From Methanomicrobiales archaeon (GTDB taxonomy: Archaea; Halobacteriota; Methanomicrobia; Methanomicrobiales; JACTUA01), in NCBI GenBank assembly GCA_028678715.1, contig JAJRCY010000004.1, positions 1 to 13,998 on the forward strand: a DNA stretch of 13,998 nucleotides, in the 5' to 3' direction. The translations under genes were made by a program, and so were the position numbers. Under the pieces are notes generated by a model. It had not been told where the DNA came from. It saw only the letters and a list, made by a program, of their open reading frames with translations, and searched no databases. Shown here in pieces: positions 6,559 to 13,075 of the stretch (its first letter is position 1; each line of letters begins with the position of its first letter).

Positions 6559-9393
6559 ATGCACCTGATCATTGCAGAAAAGAACCTGTCGGCGGCCCGG
6601 ATCGCCCAGATCCTGGCCGGGCGGGAACGGGTGGCCCAGAAGAAGGACGGTCCCATCTCCGTCTATACCTTCGGAGCCACCGCCGTCGTGGGCCTGAAGG
6701 GCCACGTGGTGGAGGTGGATTTCGTGGAGGGCTACGCCGACTGGCGCAGCGAGGAGCGGACGCCCCGCTCCCTCATTGAGGCCCCCACCACCAAGGTCCC
6801 CACCGAGAAGAAGATCATCAGCACGATCCAGCGCCTGGCCAGGCAGGCCTCGGACGTGATCATTGCCACCGACTTCGATACCGAAGGAGAGCTGATAGGG
6901 AAGGAGACCTTTGACCTGGTCCGGCAGGTGAACCGCACGGTGCCGATCCTCCGGGCCAGGTTCTCGGCCATCACTCCCCAGGAGATCACGGCAGCCTTCA
7001 GGACGCCGACGGAGCTGGACTTTGCCCTGGCGGCAGCGGGGGAGGCCCGGCAGGTGATCGACCTTGTCTGGGGCGCGTCCCTGACCCGGTTCATCTCCCT
7101 CGCCGCAAAAAGGGGGGGCAAGAACATCCTCTCTGTCGGCAGGGTCCAGTCCCCCACCCTCGCCATGATCGTGGACCGGGAGAAGGAGATCGAGGAGTTT
7201 TCGCCCCAGAAGTACTGGCTGCTCTCCCTCACCACCGAGAAGGCGGGCGAGGTGTTTTCGGCCCGGCACGAGGTGGCCCGGTTCGATGACCGGGCCCTGG
7301 CCGAGGCCGCGAAGGCCCGCACCCGGCCGCCGCTCTCCGTGAAGGAGGTGAAGGAGGGGGAGAAGGTGGAACGCCCCCCTGCCCCTTTCGATACCACCGG
7401 TTTTCTCGTGGCGGCCGGACGCCTGGGTTTTTCGGCGCCGAACGCGATGCGGGTGGCCGAGGACCTGTACATGAACGGGTTCATCTCCTACCCCCGCACC
7501 GACAACACCGTGTACCCCCCTTCCCTCAACCTGGACGGGGTGCTGCGGACCGTGGAGCAGACAGAGTTCGGAGAGCATGCCCTCTGGGTGCGGGGGCACC
7601 GGAGGGCGAGCCCCACCCGGGGCAAGAAGACCTCCACCGACCACCCGCCCATCCACCCCACCGGCGCCGGCCGGCGGGAGGTGCTGGGGGACGAGCGCTG
7701 GAGGATCTACGAGCTGGTGGTCCGCCGTTTCCTGGCTACCCTCTCTCCCGACGCAAGATGGTCCACCGTGAAGGTCAGCCTGGATGCCGGCGGCGAACCC
7801 TACGTGGCGACGGGTGCACGCCTGGCGGAGCCCGGCTGGCGGAAGGTGTACCCCTACAGCAGGTCCGAGGATAACCTGCTCCCGTCCCTCTCTCCCGGCG
7901 AAACGCTCCCCCTGAAAGACGTGCTCCTGGAGGAGAAGGAGACCCAGCCCCCGCCCCGGTACACCCAGTCCCGGCTGATCCAGCGGATGGAGGACCTGGG
8001 CCTGGGCACCAAGTCCACGCGGCACGAGGTGATCGCAAAGCTCCTCCAGCGGCGGTACGTGGAGGGGAACCCGCTCCGGCCCACGCTCGTCGGGAGGGCT
8101 GTCATCGAGTCGCTGGAGCGGCACGCGGCCACCATCACGCAGCCGGACATGACCCGCACGCTGGAGGCGGACATGCAGGAGATCAAGCAGAAGAAGCAGA
8201 CCCGTGAGGGGGTGGTCTCGGAGTCACGGCAGATGCTCCACCGGGTATTCGACGAACTGGAGGCCCATGGCCAGGAGATCGGGAAGGAGATCATGGGCAG
8301 TACCGAGGAGGAGCGGACCATCGGCCCCTGCCCGGCCTGCGGAGGGGACCTCCGGATCCGGCAGATGGGGCCCGGCGGGCAGTTCATCGGCTGCAGCCGG
8401 TACCCGGAGTGCGACTTCAACCTGAATCTCCCCTCCCCCCAGTGGGGAAAGGCGGTGAAGACCGCCGAGGTCTGCAGGGAGCATGCCCTCTCCCATGTCC
8501 GGCTGGTAAGGAAGGGCGCCCGCCCCTGGGACATCGGCTGCCCTCTCTGCTCCCACATCTCCTCCAACCGTGAGGCGCTGCTGCTGGTCCCCCACATCAA
8601 CGACGACATCCTGGGCAGGCTCGCGGCGAAGCACATCTACACTGTCACGGATCTCTCCCGTATGTCACCGGAGTCCCTCGCAGACGCGGCTGCCGTTTCC
8701 GCCGAGGATGCAAAACGTCTGCTGGCCGGGGCCTCCGACGTGCTGCTGCTCCTGCGCCGCAGGTCCGAGCTGCGGAAATTCGTCCGGGCCCACCTGCCCC
8801 CGAAACGGGGCAGGAGCCAGTCCGGGATCACACGGATCCTCTACTCCCATGGGATCAACGACATCCGCGGCCTTGCCGCTGCCGATCCCTCCCTGCTCAC
8901 CGGGGCGGGCATGAAGGAGTCCGAGGCGGAACTGCTCCAGCAGGAGGCCCGGGCCCTCTGCGGCGACCGGGCACTGCGGGAGGCCGGCATCCCTGCCGCC
9001 AGCCTGAAGCGGTACCGGGAAGCCTCCATCGCAAAGCCGGAGGACTTCTGCTTTCTGCACCCGGCCTACCTGAGCACGAGAACAGGGCTCTCCCTGGAGA
9101 CGGTGTACCGGCACGTGGAGATGGTGTGCAAGACGATGGGGGTGAAGCCCCCGGCCCGGATCTCGAAGGCGGCGCTGGAAGAGGGCAGGGGAGCGCTCCT
9201 CGCAATCCCCGGAATGGACGAGAAACTGCTGGAGAAGCTGTACCGGGCCGGGGTCGTGACCCCTCACGCGCTCCGCACCGCGGAGGCCCCCGCTCTCGCC
9301 GCCGCTACCGGGATCCCGGTGGAGACGGTCCGGCAGCTGATGGCAGCGGCGTCACGGGGGGAAAGGCATAACCGATCTGCAGGGAAAGGGTGA
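6559..9393 (+). CDS. topA: DNA topoisomerase I (type IA) with zinc fingers and HhH-like tail
   Basis: 944 aa, long for an archaeal type IA enzyme. It relaxes negative supercoils by cutting and passing single strands. Seen: a Toprim domain with Glu7 in LIIAEKN and D105-F-D107-T-E109 in ATDFDTEGEL; active-site Tyr311 in FISYPRTDN; and a four-Cys zinc finger C591-x2-C594...C612-x5-C618. A second likely finger follows: C639/H642...C661-x2-C664. Residues about 674-932 look like four divergent helix-hairpin-helix-type repeats (about 674-725, 755-801, 805-861 and 880-932), probably extra DNA-binding modules; the repeat boundaries are my reading. The core motifs leave little doubt about the enzyme class. 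It follows gatB by 7 nt and precedes the lipid enzyme by 7 nt, so it is co-transcribed. Confidence 0.95.
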   Translation: MHLIIAEKNLSAARIAQILAGRERVAQKKDGPISVYTFGATAVVGLKGHVVEVDFVEGYADWRSEERTPRSLIEAPTTKVPTEKKIISTIQRLARQASDVIIATDFDTEGELIGKETFDLVRQVNRTVPILRARFSAITPQEITAAFRTPTELDFALAAAGEARQVIDLVWGASLTRFISLAAKRGGKNILSVGRVQSPTLAMIVDREKEIEEFSPQKYWLLSLTTEKAGEVFSARHEVARFDDRALAEAAKARTRPPLSVKEVKEGEKVERPPAPFDTTGFLVAAGRLGFSAPNAMRVAEDLYMNGFISYPRTDNTVYPPSLNLDGVLRTVEQTEFGEHALWVRGHRRASPTRGKKTSTDHPPIHPTGAGRREVLGDERWRIYELVVRRFLATLSPDARWSTVKVSLDAGGEPYVATGARLAEPGWRKVYPYSRSEDNLLPSLSPGETLPLKDVLLEEKETQPPPRYTQSRLIQRMEDLGLGTKSTRHEVIAKLLQRRYVEGNPLRPTLVGRAVIESLERHAATITQPDMTRTLEADMQEIKQKKQTREGVVSESRQMLHRVFDELEAHGQEIGKEIMGSTEEERTIGPCPACGGDLRIRQMGPGGQFIGCSRYPECDFNLNLPSPQWGKAVKTAEVCREHALSHVRLVRKGARPWDIGCPLCSHISSNREALLLVPHINDDILGRLAAKHIYTVTDLSRMSPESLADAAAVSAEDAKRLLAGASDVLLLLRRRSELRKFVRAHLPPKRGRSQSGITRILYSHGINDIRGLAAADPSLLTGAGMKESEAELLQQEARALCGDRALREAGIPAASLKRYREASIAKPEDFCFLHPAYLSTRTGLSLETVYRHVEMVCKTMGVKPPARISKAALEEGRGALLAIPGMDEKLLEKLYRAGVVTPHALRTAEAPALAAATGIPVETVRQLMAAASRGERHNRSAGKG

Positions 9394-9400
9394 GATCAGG

Positions 9401-10087
9401 ATGGCCGTACACTGGAAGCACTGGGTCCACGTGACCAAGCTGGACCCCGACAGGAGCCTTGCCCCTGCGATGGTGGAGGGGGTGGCGACCAGTGGCACCG
9501 ATGCGCTCATGCTCTCGGGCACCCAGAACGTCACCCAGGAGAACCTGGGGAGGCTTCTCGACCAGGTGAAGGCCTACGGCCTGCCCCTCGTTGTCGAGCC
9601 GTCAGGGCCGGAGTCGGCACGGTTCCGGGGCATCGACCTCCTCTTTGTCCCCAGCGTGCTGAACAGCGGCGATGTCCGGTGGATCGTGGGCAAGCACCGG
9701 GACTGGGTGCTCGGCCAGAAGGTGGAGTGGGAGAAGGTGGTCCCCGAGGCCTACATCGTGCTCAACGCCGATTCCGCTGTGGGAAAGGTGACCCGGGCCG
9801 ACTGCAACCTCACCCCTCCGCAGGCCGCTGCCTACGCCCAGGTGGCAGATCGCTACTTCCGGTTCCCCATTGTGTACATCGAGTACAGCGGGAAGTACGG
9901 GGATCCCGCGGTGGTGTCCGCCGTCTCGGACGTGCTGGAAGACGCCGTGCTCTACTACGGCGGCGGGATCGATTCCGCCGAGAAGGCAGCCGAGATGGCG
10001 CGCCACGCCGACACGATCGTGGTGGGGAACGCGGTGTACGAGCGCGGGATCGATGCCCTGAAGGCAACGGTGCAGGCGATCCAGTAG
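9401..10087 (+). CDS. Geranylgeranylglyceryl phosphate synthase
   Basis: 228 aa, a TIM-barrel prenyltransferase. It makes the first ether bond of archaeal membrane lipids by joining sn-glycerol-1-phosphate to geranylgeranyl diphosphate, with Mg2+. Seen: the N-terminal KLDPD (residues 13-17), SGTDALMLSGTQNV (31-44), VVEPSG (64-69), the YIEYSG motif (159-164), GGGI (187-190) and VGNAVYE (208-214), all hallmarks of the PcrB/GGGPS family. The YIEYSG form and the Trp-rich start (HWKHWVH) fit the archaeal enzyme rather than bacterial heptaprenyl PcrB. The start has a GGGTGAGATC-type binding site just upstream. It lies 7 nt after topA and 25 nt before trmJ. No essential residue looks missing. Confidence 0.95.
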   Translation: MAVHWKHWVHVTKLDPDRSLAPAMVEGVATSGTDALMLSGTQNVTQENLGRLLDQVKAYGLPLVVEPSGPESARFRGIDLLFVPSVLNSGDVRWIVGKHRDWVLGQKVEWEKVVPEAYIVLNADSAVGKVTRADCNLTPPQAAAYAQVADRYFRFPIVYIEYSGKYGDPAVVSAVSDVLEDAVLYYGGGIDSAEKAAEMARHADTIVVGNAVYERGIDALKATVQAIQ

Positions 10088-10112
10088 GAAGCTACCCCAC
10101 GGGGCTGCGGGA

Positions 10113-10829
10113 ATGCCCGAGATCTCGATCGTCCTCGTGGAGCCCCTGTATGAGGGGAACGTGGGCTTTGCCGCCCGTGCCATGAAGAACTTCGGTTTTT
10201 CTCATCTCGTGCTGGTCTCCCCCTGCCCCCTGGGCCCGCAGGCCCGGGCCTGCGCCTCCCACGCCGCGGACGTCCTGGAGCACGCAGATGAGATGACGAT
10301 AGAGCAGGTCTTTGACACTCACGATCTCGCGGTGGCAACGACAGGCGAGCTCTCCAAGTCGGTCTGCCGGTCCATCCGGATGCCCTACTCGACTCCGAAG
10401 GAACTCCGGGAACAGCTGCAGGGCGCCGGAGGCCGGGTCGCGATCCTCTTCGGCCGGGAGAACTGGGGCCTCAACAACACGGAGGTGGAACGGTGCGACC
10501 TGATCTGCACGATCCCCGGGTCGCCGGAGTACCCGATCCTGAACCTCTCCCATGCCGTCGCCGTGATCTGCTACGAGCTTGCGGACCTGCCCCCGCCCCA
10601 GTACCGGATCGCCTCGCGGGAGGAGATGGAGTGCCTGTACCGGCACCTGGACCTGATGCTGGACCGGGTCGACCACCCGGCCCACAAGCGCAGGAACACG
10701 CTCATCATGATGCGCCGGATCCTGGGCCGGACCCGGCTCACCACCCGTGAGGTCTCCACCCTCCATGGACTCCTCCGCCGGGCCGAGTGGCACATGGAAC
10801 CGGAACATTCCCCGGATGAAGAGAAATAA
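10113..10829 (+). CDS. trmJ: tRNA 2'-O-methyltransferase, TrmJ family (SPOUT)
   Basis: 238 aa. A SPOUT-fold SAM-dependent RNA methyltransferase; archaeal TrmJ is known to methylate the 2'-OH of C32 in the tRNA anticodon loop. The three SPOUT motifs are present: EGNVGFAARAMKNFGF (residues 14-29) with the catalytic-type Arg22, FGRENWGLNNTE (113-124), and YPILNLSHAVAVICYE (140-155), which forms the knot and SAM site. The C-terminal extension (about 165-238) is helical and charged, as in other TrmJ proteins. The start has only a weak binding site (GCGGG). It is the last gene of the 1147-10829 cluster; a 443-nt repeat-rich gap follows. Exact target nucleotide is inferred from family. Confidence 0.88.
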   Translation: MPEISIVLVEPLYEGNVGFAARAMKNFGFSHLVLVSPCPLGPQARACASHAADVLEHADEMTIEQVFDTHDLAVATTGELSKSVCRSIRMPYSTPKELREQLQGAGGRVAILFGRENWGLNNTEVERCDLICTIPGSPEYPILNLSHAVAVICYELADLPPPQYRIASREEMECLYRHLDLMLDRVDHPAHKRRNTLIMMRRILGRTRLTTREVSTLHGLLRRAEWHMEPEHSPDEEK

Positions 10830-10888
10830 GGCGGGATAATTCGGCGTACACGCGTAACCTCCAATGGTTTCAGGTGGGGAGCACGATT

Positions 10889-10955
10889 ATCCTCTCAGGG
10901 GGGTAGGGTCGGGAGGGGGCTCTGCCCCCTCCCGGTCCCTCGTCTGCGAGAGGAT
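10889..10955. repeat. Family A intergenic palindromic repeat, copy A2
   Basis: The ends ATCCTCTC (10889-10896) and GAGAGGAT (10948-10955) are inverted repeats; with the flanking T and A they make 9 bp. The core is the perfect 11-bp hairpin at 10910-10934 with a TCT loop, identical to copy A1. The end sequences differ from A1 but have changed together (TCA/TGA versus TCTC/GAGA). This is compensatory variation that suggests pairing matters. Confidence 0.82.
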
Positions 10956-11024
10956 AGGGTGAGCCGGGCTGCACTGGCAGCTCTGCGGATGGTGCCTGCA
11001 ACCGGGAGATCCATCCATCCTCCC

Positions 11025-11077
11025 CCGGGGGACGCCCACGCGGCGGGGGGCGGAGCCCCCCAGGAGCGTTCCACCAG
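11025..11077 (-). repeat. Family B intergenic repeat, copy B1
   Basis: Read on the minus strand it starts CTGGTGGAACGCTCC. Next comes a 7-bp hairpin, GGGGGGC/GCCCCCC with a 3-nt loop (11045-11061 on the plus strand), then GCCGCGTGGGCGTCCC. The same head, hairpin and tail order is seen in the copy at 12874-12935. It sits between A2 and A3 in the 443-nt gap (10830-11272), which shows no gene. Confidence 0.75.
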
Positions 11078-11126
11078 AACAATACCGGGTAACCCCGATT
11101 CAGGATCGGATGAACCATGAATGGTG

Positions 11127-11170
11127 CGGGAGGGGGCATGGCCCCCTCCCGGTCCCTCCCCCCTGAGGAT
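11127..11170. repeat. Family A intergenic repeat, copy A3 (left end missing)
   Basis: It has the 11-bp core hairpin (11127-11151), here with an ATG loop instead of TCT, then GGTCCCT as in A2 and the right end TGAGGAT (11164-11170). No ATCCTC left end is visible, so the copy looks truncated. A run of six T (11185-11190) follows within 20 nt and could end a transcript. Confidence 0.7.
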
Positions 11171-11239
11171 ATCCGCTTCCATCCTTTTTTCCCGTGAAGA
11201 CCCGGCGGAAAACCGACGTGCGTCGCAGGGTGATCACCA

Positions 11240-11249
11240 GCATTATTGC
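11240..11249 (+). promoter_or_regulatory. TATA-like element for dcd
   Basis: The AT-rich GCATTATTGC is centred about 28 nt upstream of the dcd ATG at 11273. With no good ribosome binding site next to that ATG, a leaderless or nearly leaderless transcript is plausible. Weak evidence. Confidence 0.3.
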
Positions 11250-11272
11250 CCACCGGTTCTGAAGTGTACAGG

Positions 11273-11836
11273 ATGATCCTGGTCGACTGGCAGATCCGGG
11301 ACCGCATCGCCCGGGGCCATATCCGGGTGGACCCCTACGACCCTTCTCTCGTCCAGCCCAACTCCCTGGACATCCGGCTGGGGGACCATTTCGTCTGGTA
11401 CGAGCCGGGGGATGAGGTCATCGACCCCTACGAGAAGGAGTCAGTCACGGCCAGAGTCCAGGAGGTGCGGGCACCCTCCCTGGTGCTCCCGCCGGGGCTC
11501 TTTGTCCTTGCAGAGACCCTGGAGGCCATCACCCTTCCCGACAATATCGTGGCCTCCATCGAGGGCAAGTCCAGCGTCGCCCGGCTGGGGGTCGAGCTCC
11601 ACCAGACCGGCGGCTGGATCGATGCCGGCTTCTCAGGGAGCATCACGCTGGAGATGTGCAACGTGAACCAGCGGCCGGTGCGGATGTACGCCGGGATGCC
11701 CATCGGCCAGCTGGTCTTCTACACGACGGAACGGGCCGAGGAGCCCTACAACCTGAAGAAGGACGCCAAGTACCAGCACCAGCGCCAGGCCACCCTCTCC
11801 CGCTACCCGGAGAACGTGAAGAAGCGGGAGAAGTAG
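11273..11836 (+). CDS. dcd: dCTP deaminase
   Basis: 187 aa, a trimeric dUTPase-fold enzyme that deaminates dCTP to dUTP for thymidylate synthesis. Some archaeal members also hydrolyse dUTP to dUMP, and sequence alone does not settle that here. Seen: the start [20 protein letters not shown] (residues 30-37), [11 protein letters not shown] (97-107), the [13 protein letters not shown] block (115-127) ending in catalytic-type Glu127, and a C-terminal [12 protein letters not shown] lid. The ATG at 11273 gives the standard N-terminus. A TTG at 11246 preceded by GGGTGATC (11228-11235) would add nine residues and cannot be excluded. It is a single-gene unit, flanked on both sides by repeat elements. 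Confidence 0.93.
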   Translation: MILVDWQIRDRIARGHIRVDPYDPSLVQPNSLDIRLGDHFVWYEPGDEVIDPYEKESVTARVQEVRAPSLVLPPGLFVLAETLEAITLPDNIVASIEGKSSVARLGVELHQTGGWIDAGFSGSITLEMCNVNQRPVRMYAGMPIGQLVFYTTERAEEPYNLKKDAKYQHQRQATLSRYPENVKKREK

Positions 11837-11880
11837 GCTTCTCTTTTCACTGCGGGAACCCTGTTCTTTCGATATTCCGA

Positions 11881-11938
11881 CTGGTGGGACGCTCCAGGGG
11901 CTATCGCCCCCGAAGCGGGGGCTCCCCCCCTCCCCTGC
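11881..11938 (+). repeat. Family B intergenic repeat, copy B2 (divergent)
   Basis: It begins CTGGTGGGACGCTCCAGGGG, the family B head. Two alternative hairpins follow that share bases: GGGGC/GCCCC with a TATC loop (11897-11910), and CCCCCG/CGGGGG with an AAG loop (11907-11921). The CGCGTGGGCG tail of other copies is not present. Located 44 nt after the dcd stop, it could act as a 3'-end structure for dcd. Confidence 0.65.
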
Positions 11939-11977
11939 TGCGTGATCCCTGATGAAGGTATTCGTGTGAAACCATCT

Positions 11978-11988
11978 CGTTAATATCC
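11978..11988 (+). promoter_or_regulatory. TATA-like element for the lipoprotein gene
   Basis: CGTTAATATCC lies about 39 nt upstream of the ATG at 12023. The predicted transcription start would fall near 12008-12010, leaving a short leader that carries AAGGTGG and GAGAGGGG. Confidence 0.45.
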
Positions 11989-12022
11989 CCAACGGTAAGG
12001 ATCAAGGTGGGGCGAGAGGGGC

Positions 12023-12580
12023 ATGAGAAAATCATTCGTCATATTGTTGATATTCTCTATCATGCTGGGGGTATGCGGTACCGGTTGTCTGCAATCCGAA
12101 GAAGAGAGGGAACGAGCCAATATGAAAAAAATAGAGGAAGCGATGAGTTCCGTTTGCCAAGGACAGGGAGTTGCCGAAGCTGCTACCTATACAAAGACTA
12201 GCGGGTTACATCCGATTATTGTCGATGCGGATTTTGCCCCATTTGACTATCGAGAGGAATGGCTACCAAAATCAATAGCCGAAACCCAACTGGTTGCATG
12301 CGTTGTTGGATATAATAGGTTCTGGGAAAATTATTCAACTTGCGGCGGGTATAGCCGCAACTTGTATAAGGGACCGTATTATACCGTCCTATCACAAAGA
12401 CATTATATGAACGCTCAATTGAGAGAAGCAAAAACAGGAAAATTGATCCAGGAGATAAAAATCTATGGTGATCCCCCGCGTTGTCCGGTATCCATAGAAA
12501 GTACTGAAGATATCGTACGGGGTGACTGCGTAACTGATGACCAGATTAACAATGTGTTACAATCCTATGTTGTAGTTTAG
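12023..12580 (+). CDS. Putative secreted lipoprotein, unknown function
   Basis: 185 aa. I do not recognise a named family. The N-terminus is a signal peptide: MRK, a hydrophobic run (residues 5-17), then a lipobox-like GTGC with Cys22 as candidate lipidation site. The mature part begins with a short charged stretch (EEERERANMKKIEEA). It then has a roughly 125-residue soluble domain with the segment AQLREAKTGKLIQ (131-143), GDPPRCP (149-155), and scattered cysteines (C45, C93, C107, C154, C169) that could form disulfides outside the cell. A beta-rich domain with a PR-CP signature occurs from memory in other exported prokaryotic proteins, but I cannot name it. By eye its base composition is clearly more AT-rich than its neighbours, with more AAA, ATA and TTA codons. 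That suggests recent acquisition. It is a single gene with its own promoter-like element. Confidence 0.8.
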   Translation: MRKSFVILLIFSIMLGVCGTGCLQSEEERERANMKKIEEAMSSVCQGQGVAEAATYTKTSGLHPIIVDADFAPFDYREEWLPKSIAETQLVACVVGYNRFWENYSTCGGYSRNLYKGPYYTVLSQRHYMNAQLREAKTGKLIQEIKIYGDPPRCPVSIESTEDIVRGDCVTDDQINNVLQSYVVV

Positions 12581-12605
12581 ACGATACGGACTTTCCCGCA
12601 TATCC

Positions 12606-12613
12606 TTTTTTTT
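12606..12613 (+). terminator. Oligo-T terminator after the lipoprotein gene
   Basis: A run of eight T, followed by CTTC, begins 26 nt after the stop at 12580. Archaeal intrinsic termination commonly uses such U-tracts without a strong hairpin, and none is evident here. Confidence 0.5.
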
Positions 12614-12708
12614 CTTCGATAGAGAATTACTTTCACGATACCCAGGTACCAATATCAATATATGTCCACCATACTCGAGATTCAGGGCGGGAATAACGGC
12701 GGCCGCTC

Positions 12709-12724
12709 CCCTCCGCGTGAGGAT
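12709..12724 (+). repeat. Family A right-end remnant, copy A4
   Basis: CCCCTCCGCGTGAGGA and the following T match the right end of family A (CCC...TGAGGAT). The core hairpin and left end are absent. It lies at the start of the repeat cluster in the 495-nt gap before kdpA (12581-13075), a stretch with no supported gene. Confidence 0.45.
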
Positions 12725-12730
12725 AGGTCA

Positions 12731-12774
12731 GGTCAGGGATTTTCCATAAACCAACAGGTCCGAAAATCCCGACC
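12731..12774. repeat. Isolated hairpin with 13-bp stem
   Basis: GGTC-A-GGGATTTTC (12731-12744) pairs with GAAAATCCCGACC (12762-12774). The stem has 13 pairs with one bulged A and a 17-nt loop. It sits between A4 and B3, and its sequence is unlike the GC-only stems of the two repeat families. Confidence 0.65.
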
Positions 12775-12776
12775 AA

Positions 12777-12828
12777 CTGGAGGGATGCCCACGCGGCGGG
12801 TCGGGAGCCCCCAAGAGCGTCCTACCAT
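12777..12828 (-). repeat. Family B intergenic repeat, copy B3
   Basis: Read on the minus strand it starts ATGGTAGGACGCTC, followed by TTGGGGGCTCCCGACC and the GCCGCGTGGGCATCCC tail. Head and tail match family B, with a decayed central hairpin. It is oriented opposite to copy B4, which begins 46 nt away. Confidence 0.65.
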
Positions 12829-12873
12829 TACGATTCGACAAAACATGACATTACTGGCAACTGCGACCGCGGC

Positions 12874-12935
12874 CTGGTGAAACGCTCCAGGGGGGACCTG
12901 GCGGTCCCCCCGCCGCGTGGGCGCCCCCCCACCAG
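12874..12935 (+). repeat. Family B intergenic repeat, copy B4 (most complete)
   Basis: The ends CTGGTG (12874-12879) and CACCAG (12930-12935) are inverted repeats. Inside are ACGCTCC, then a perfect 9-bp hairpin GGGGGGACC/GGTCCCCCC with a TGGC loop (12890-12911), then GCCGCGTGGGCG. This is the best reference copy for the family. Confidence 0.78.
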
Positions 12936-13060
12936 TACCTGCACCCCCCGCAGAAAGTTTAAGCCAGGTAGAACTCAGCTTCACATAGCATAGGGTGAAC
13001 CGCTCTGCAGGTGGTGCTCTCCAGGGCGAGAGAGGATTCCCACAGTCTGGCATCAGCGCT

Positions 13061-13069
13061 GGTGGTGAG
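13061..13069 (+). promoter_or_regulatory. kdpA ribosome binding site
   Basis: GGTGGTGAG ends 6 nt before the ATG at 13076 and decides that start over an in-frame GTG at 12995, which would add 27 non-hydrophobic residues. A possible TATA-like element, AAGTTTAAG (12955-12963), lies about 115 nt upstream, which would leave a long leader. Confidence 0.6.
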
Positions 13070-13075
13070 ACGGCC

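Noticed and set aside
6391..8124. 577-codon minus-strand open frame opposite gatB and topA
   Set aside because: The His/Gly/Leu/Pro-rich product is unlike any family and crosses two well-supported genes.
12007..12201. Open frame overlapping the start of the lipoprotein gene
   Set aside because: It is an alternative frame of the lipoprotein gene, which has a convincing signal peptide; this one has none.
12662..12880. 72-codon open frame upstream of kdpA
   Set aside because: It lies across the hairpin and family B repeats, has no binding site, and its product has no protein-like features.
10889..12935. CRISPR array
   Set aside because: The repeats are few, irregularly spaced, in both orientations and internally palindromic over their core; no uniform spacers exist.
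12995..13075. In-frame GTG extension of kdpA, or a kdpF-like peptide
   Set aside because: The 27 added residues are not hydrophobic, so they fit neither a KdpF helix nor a KdpA N-terminus; GGTGGTGAG before 13076 marks the better start.
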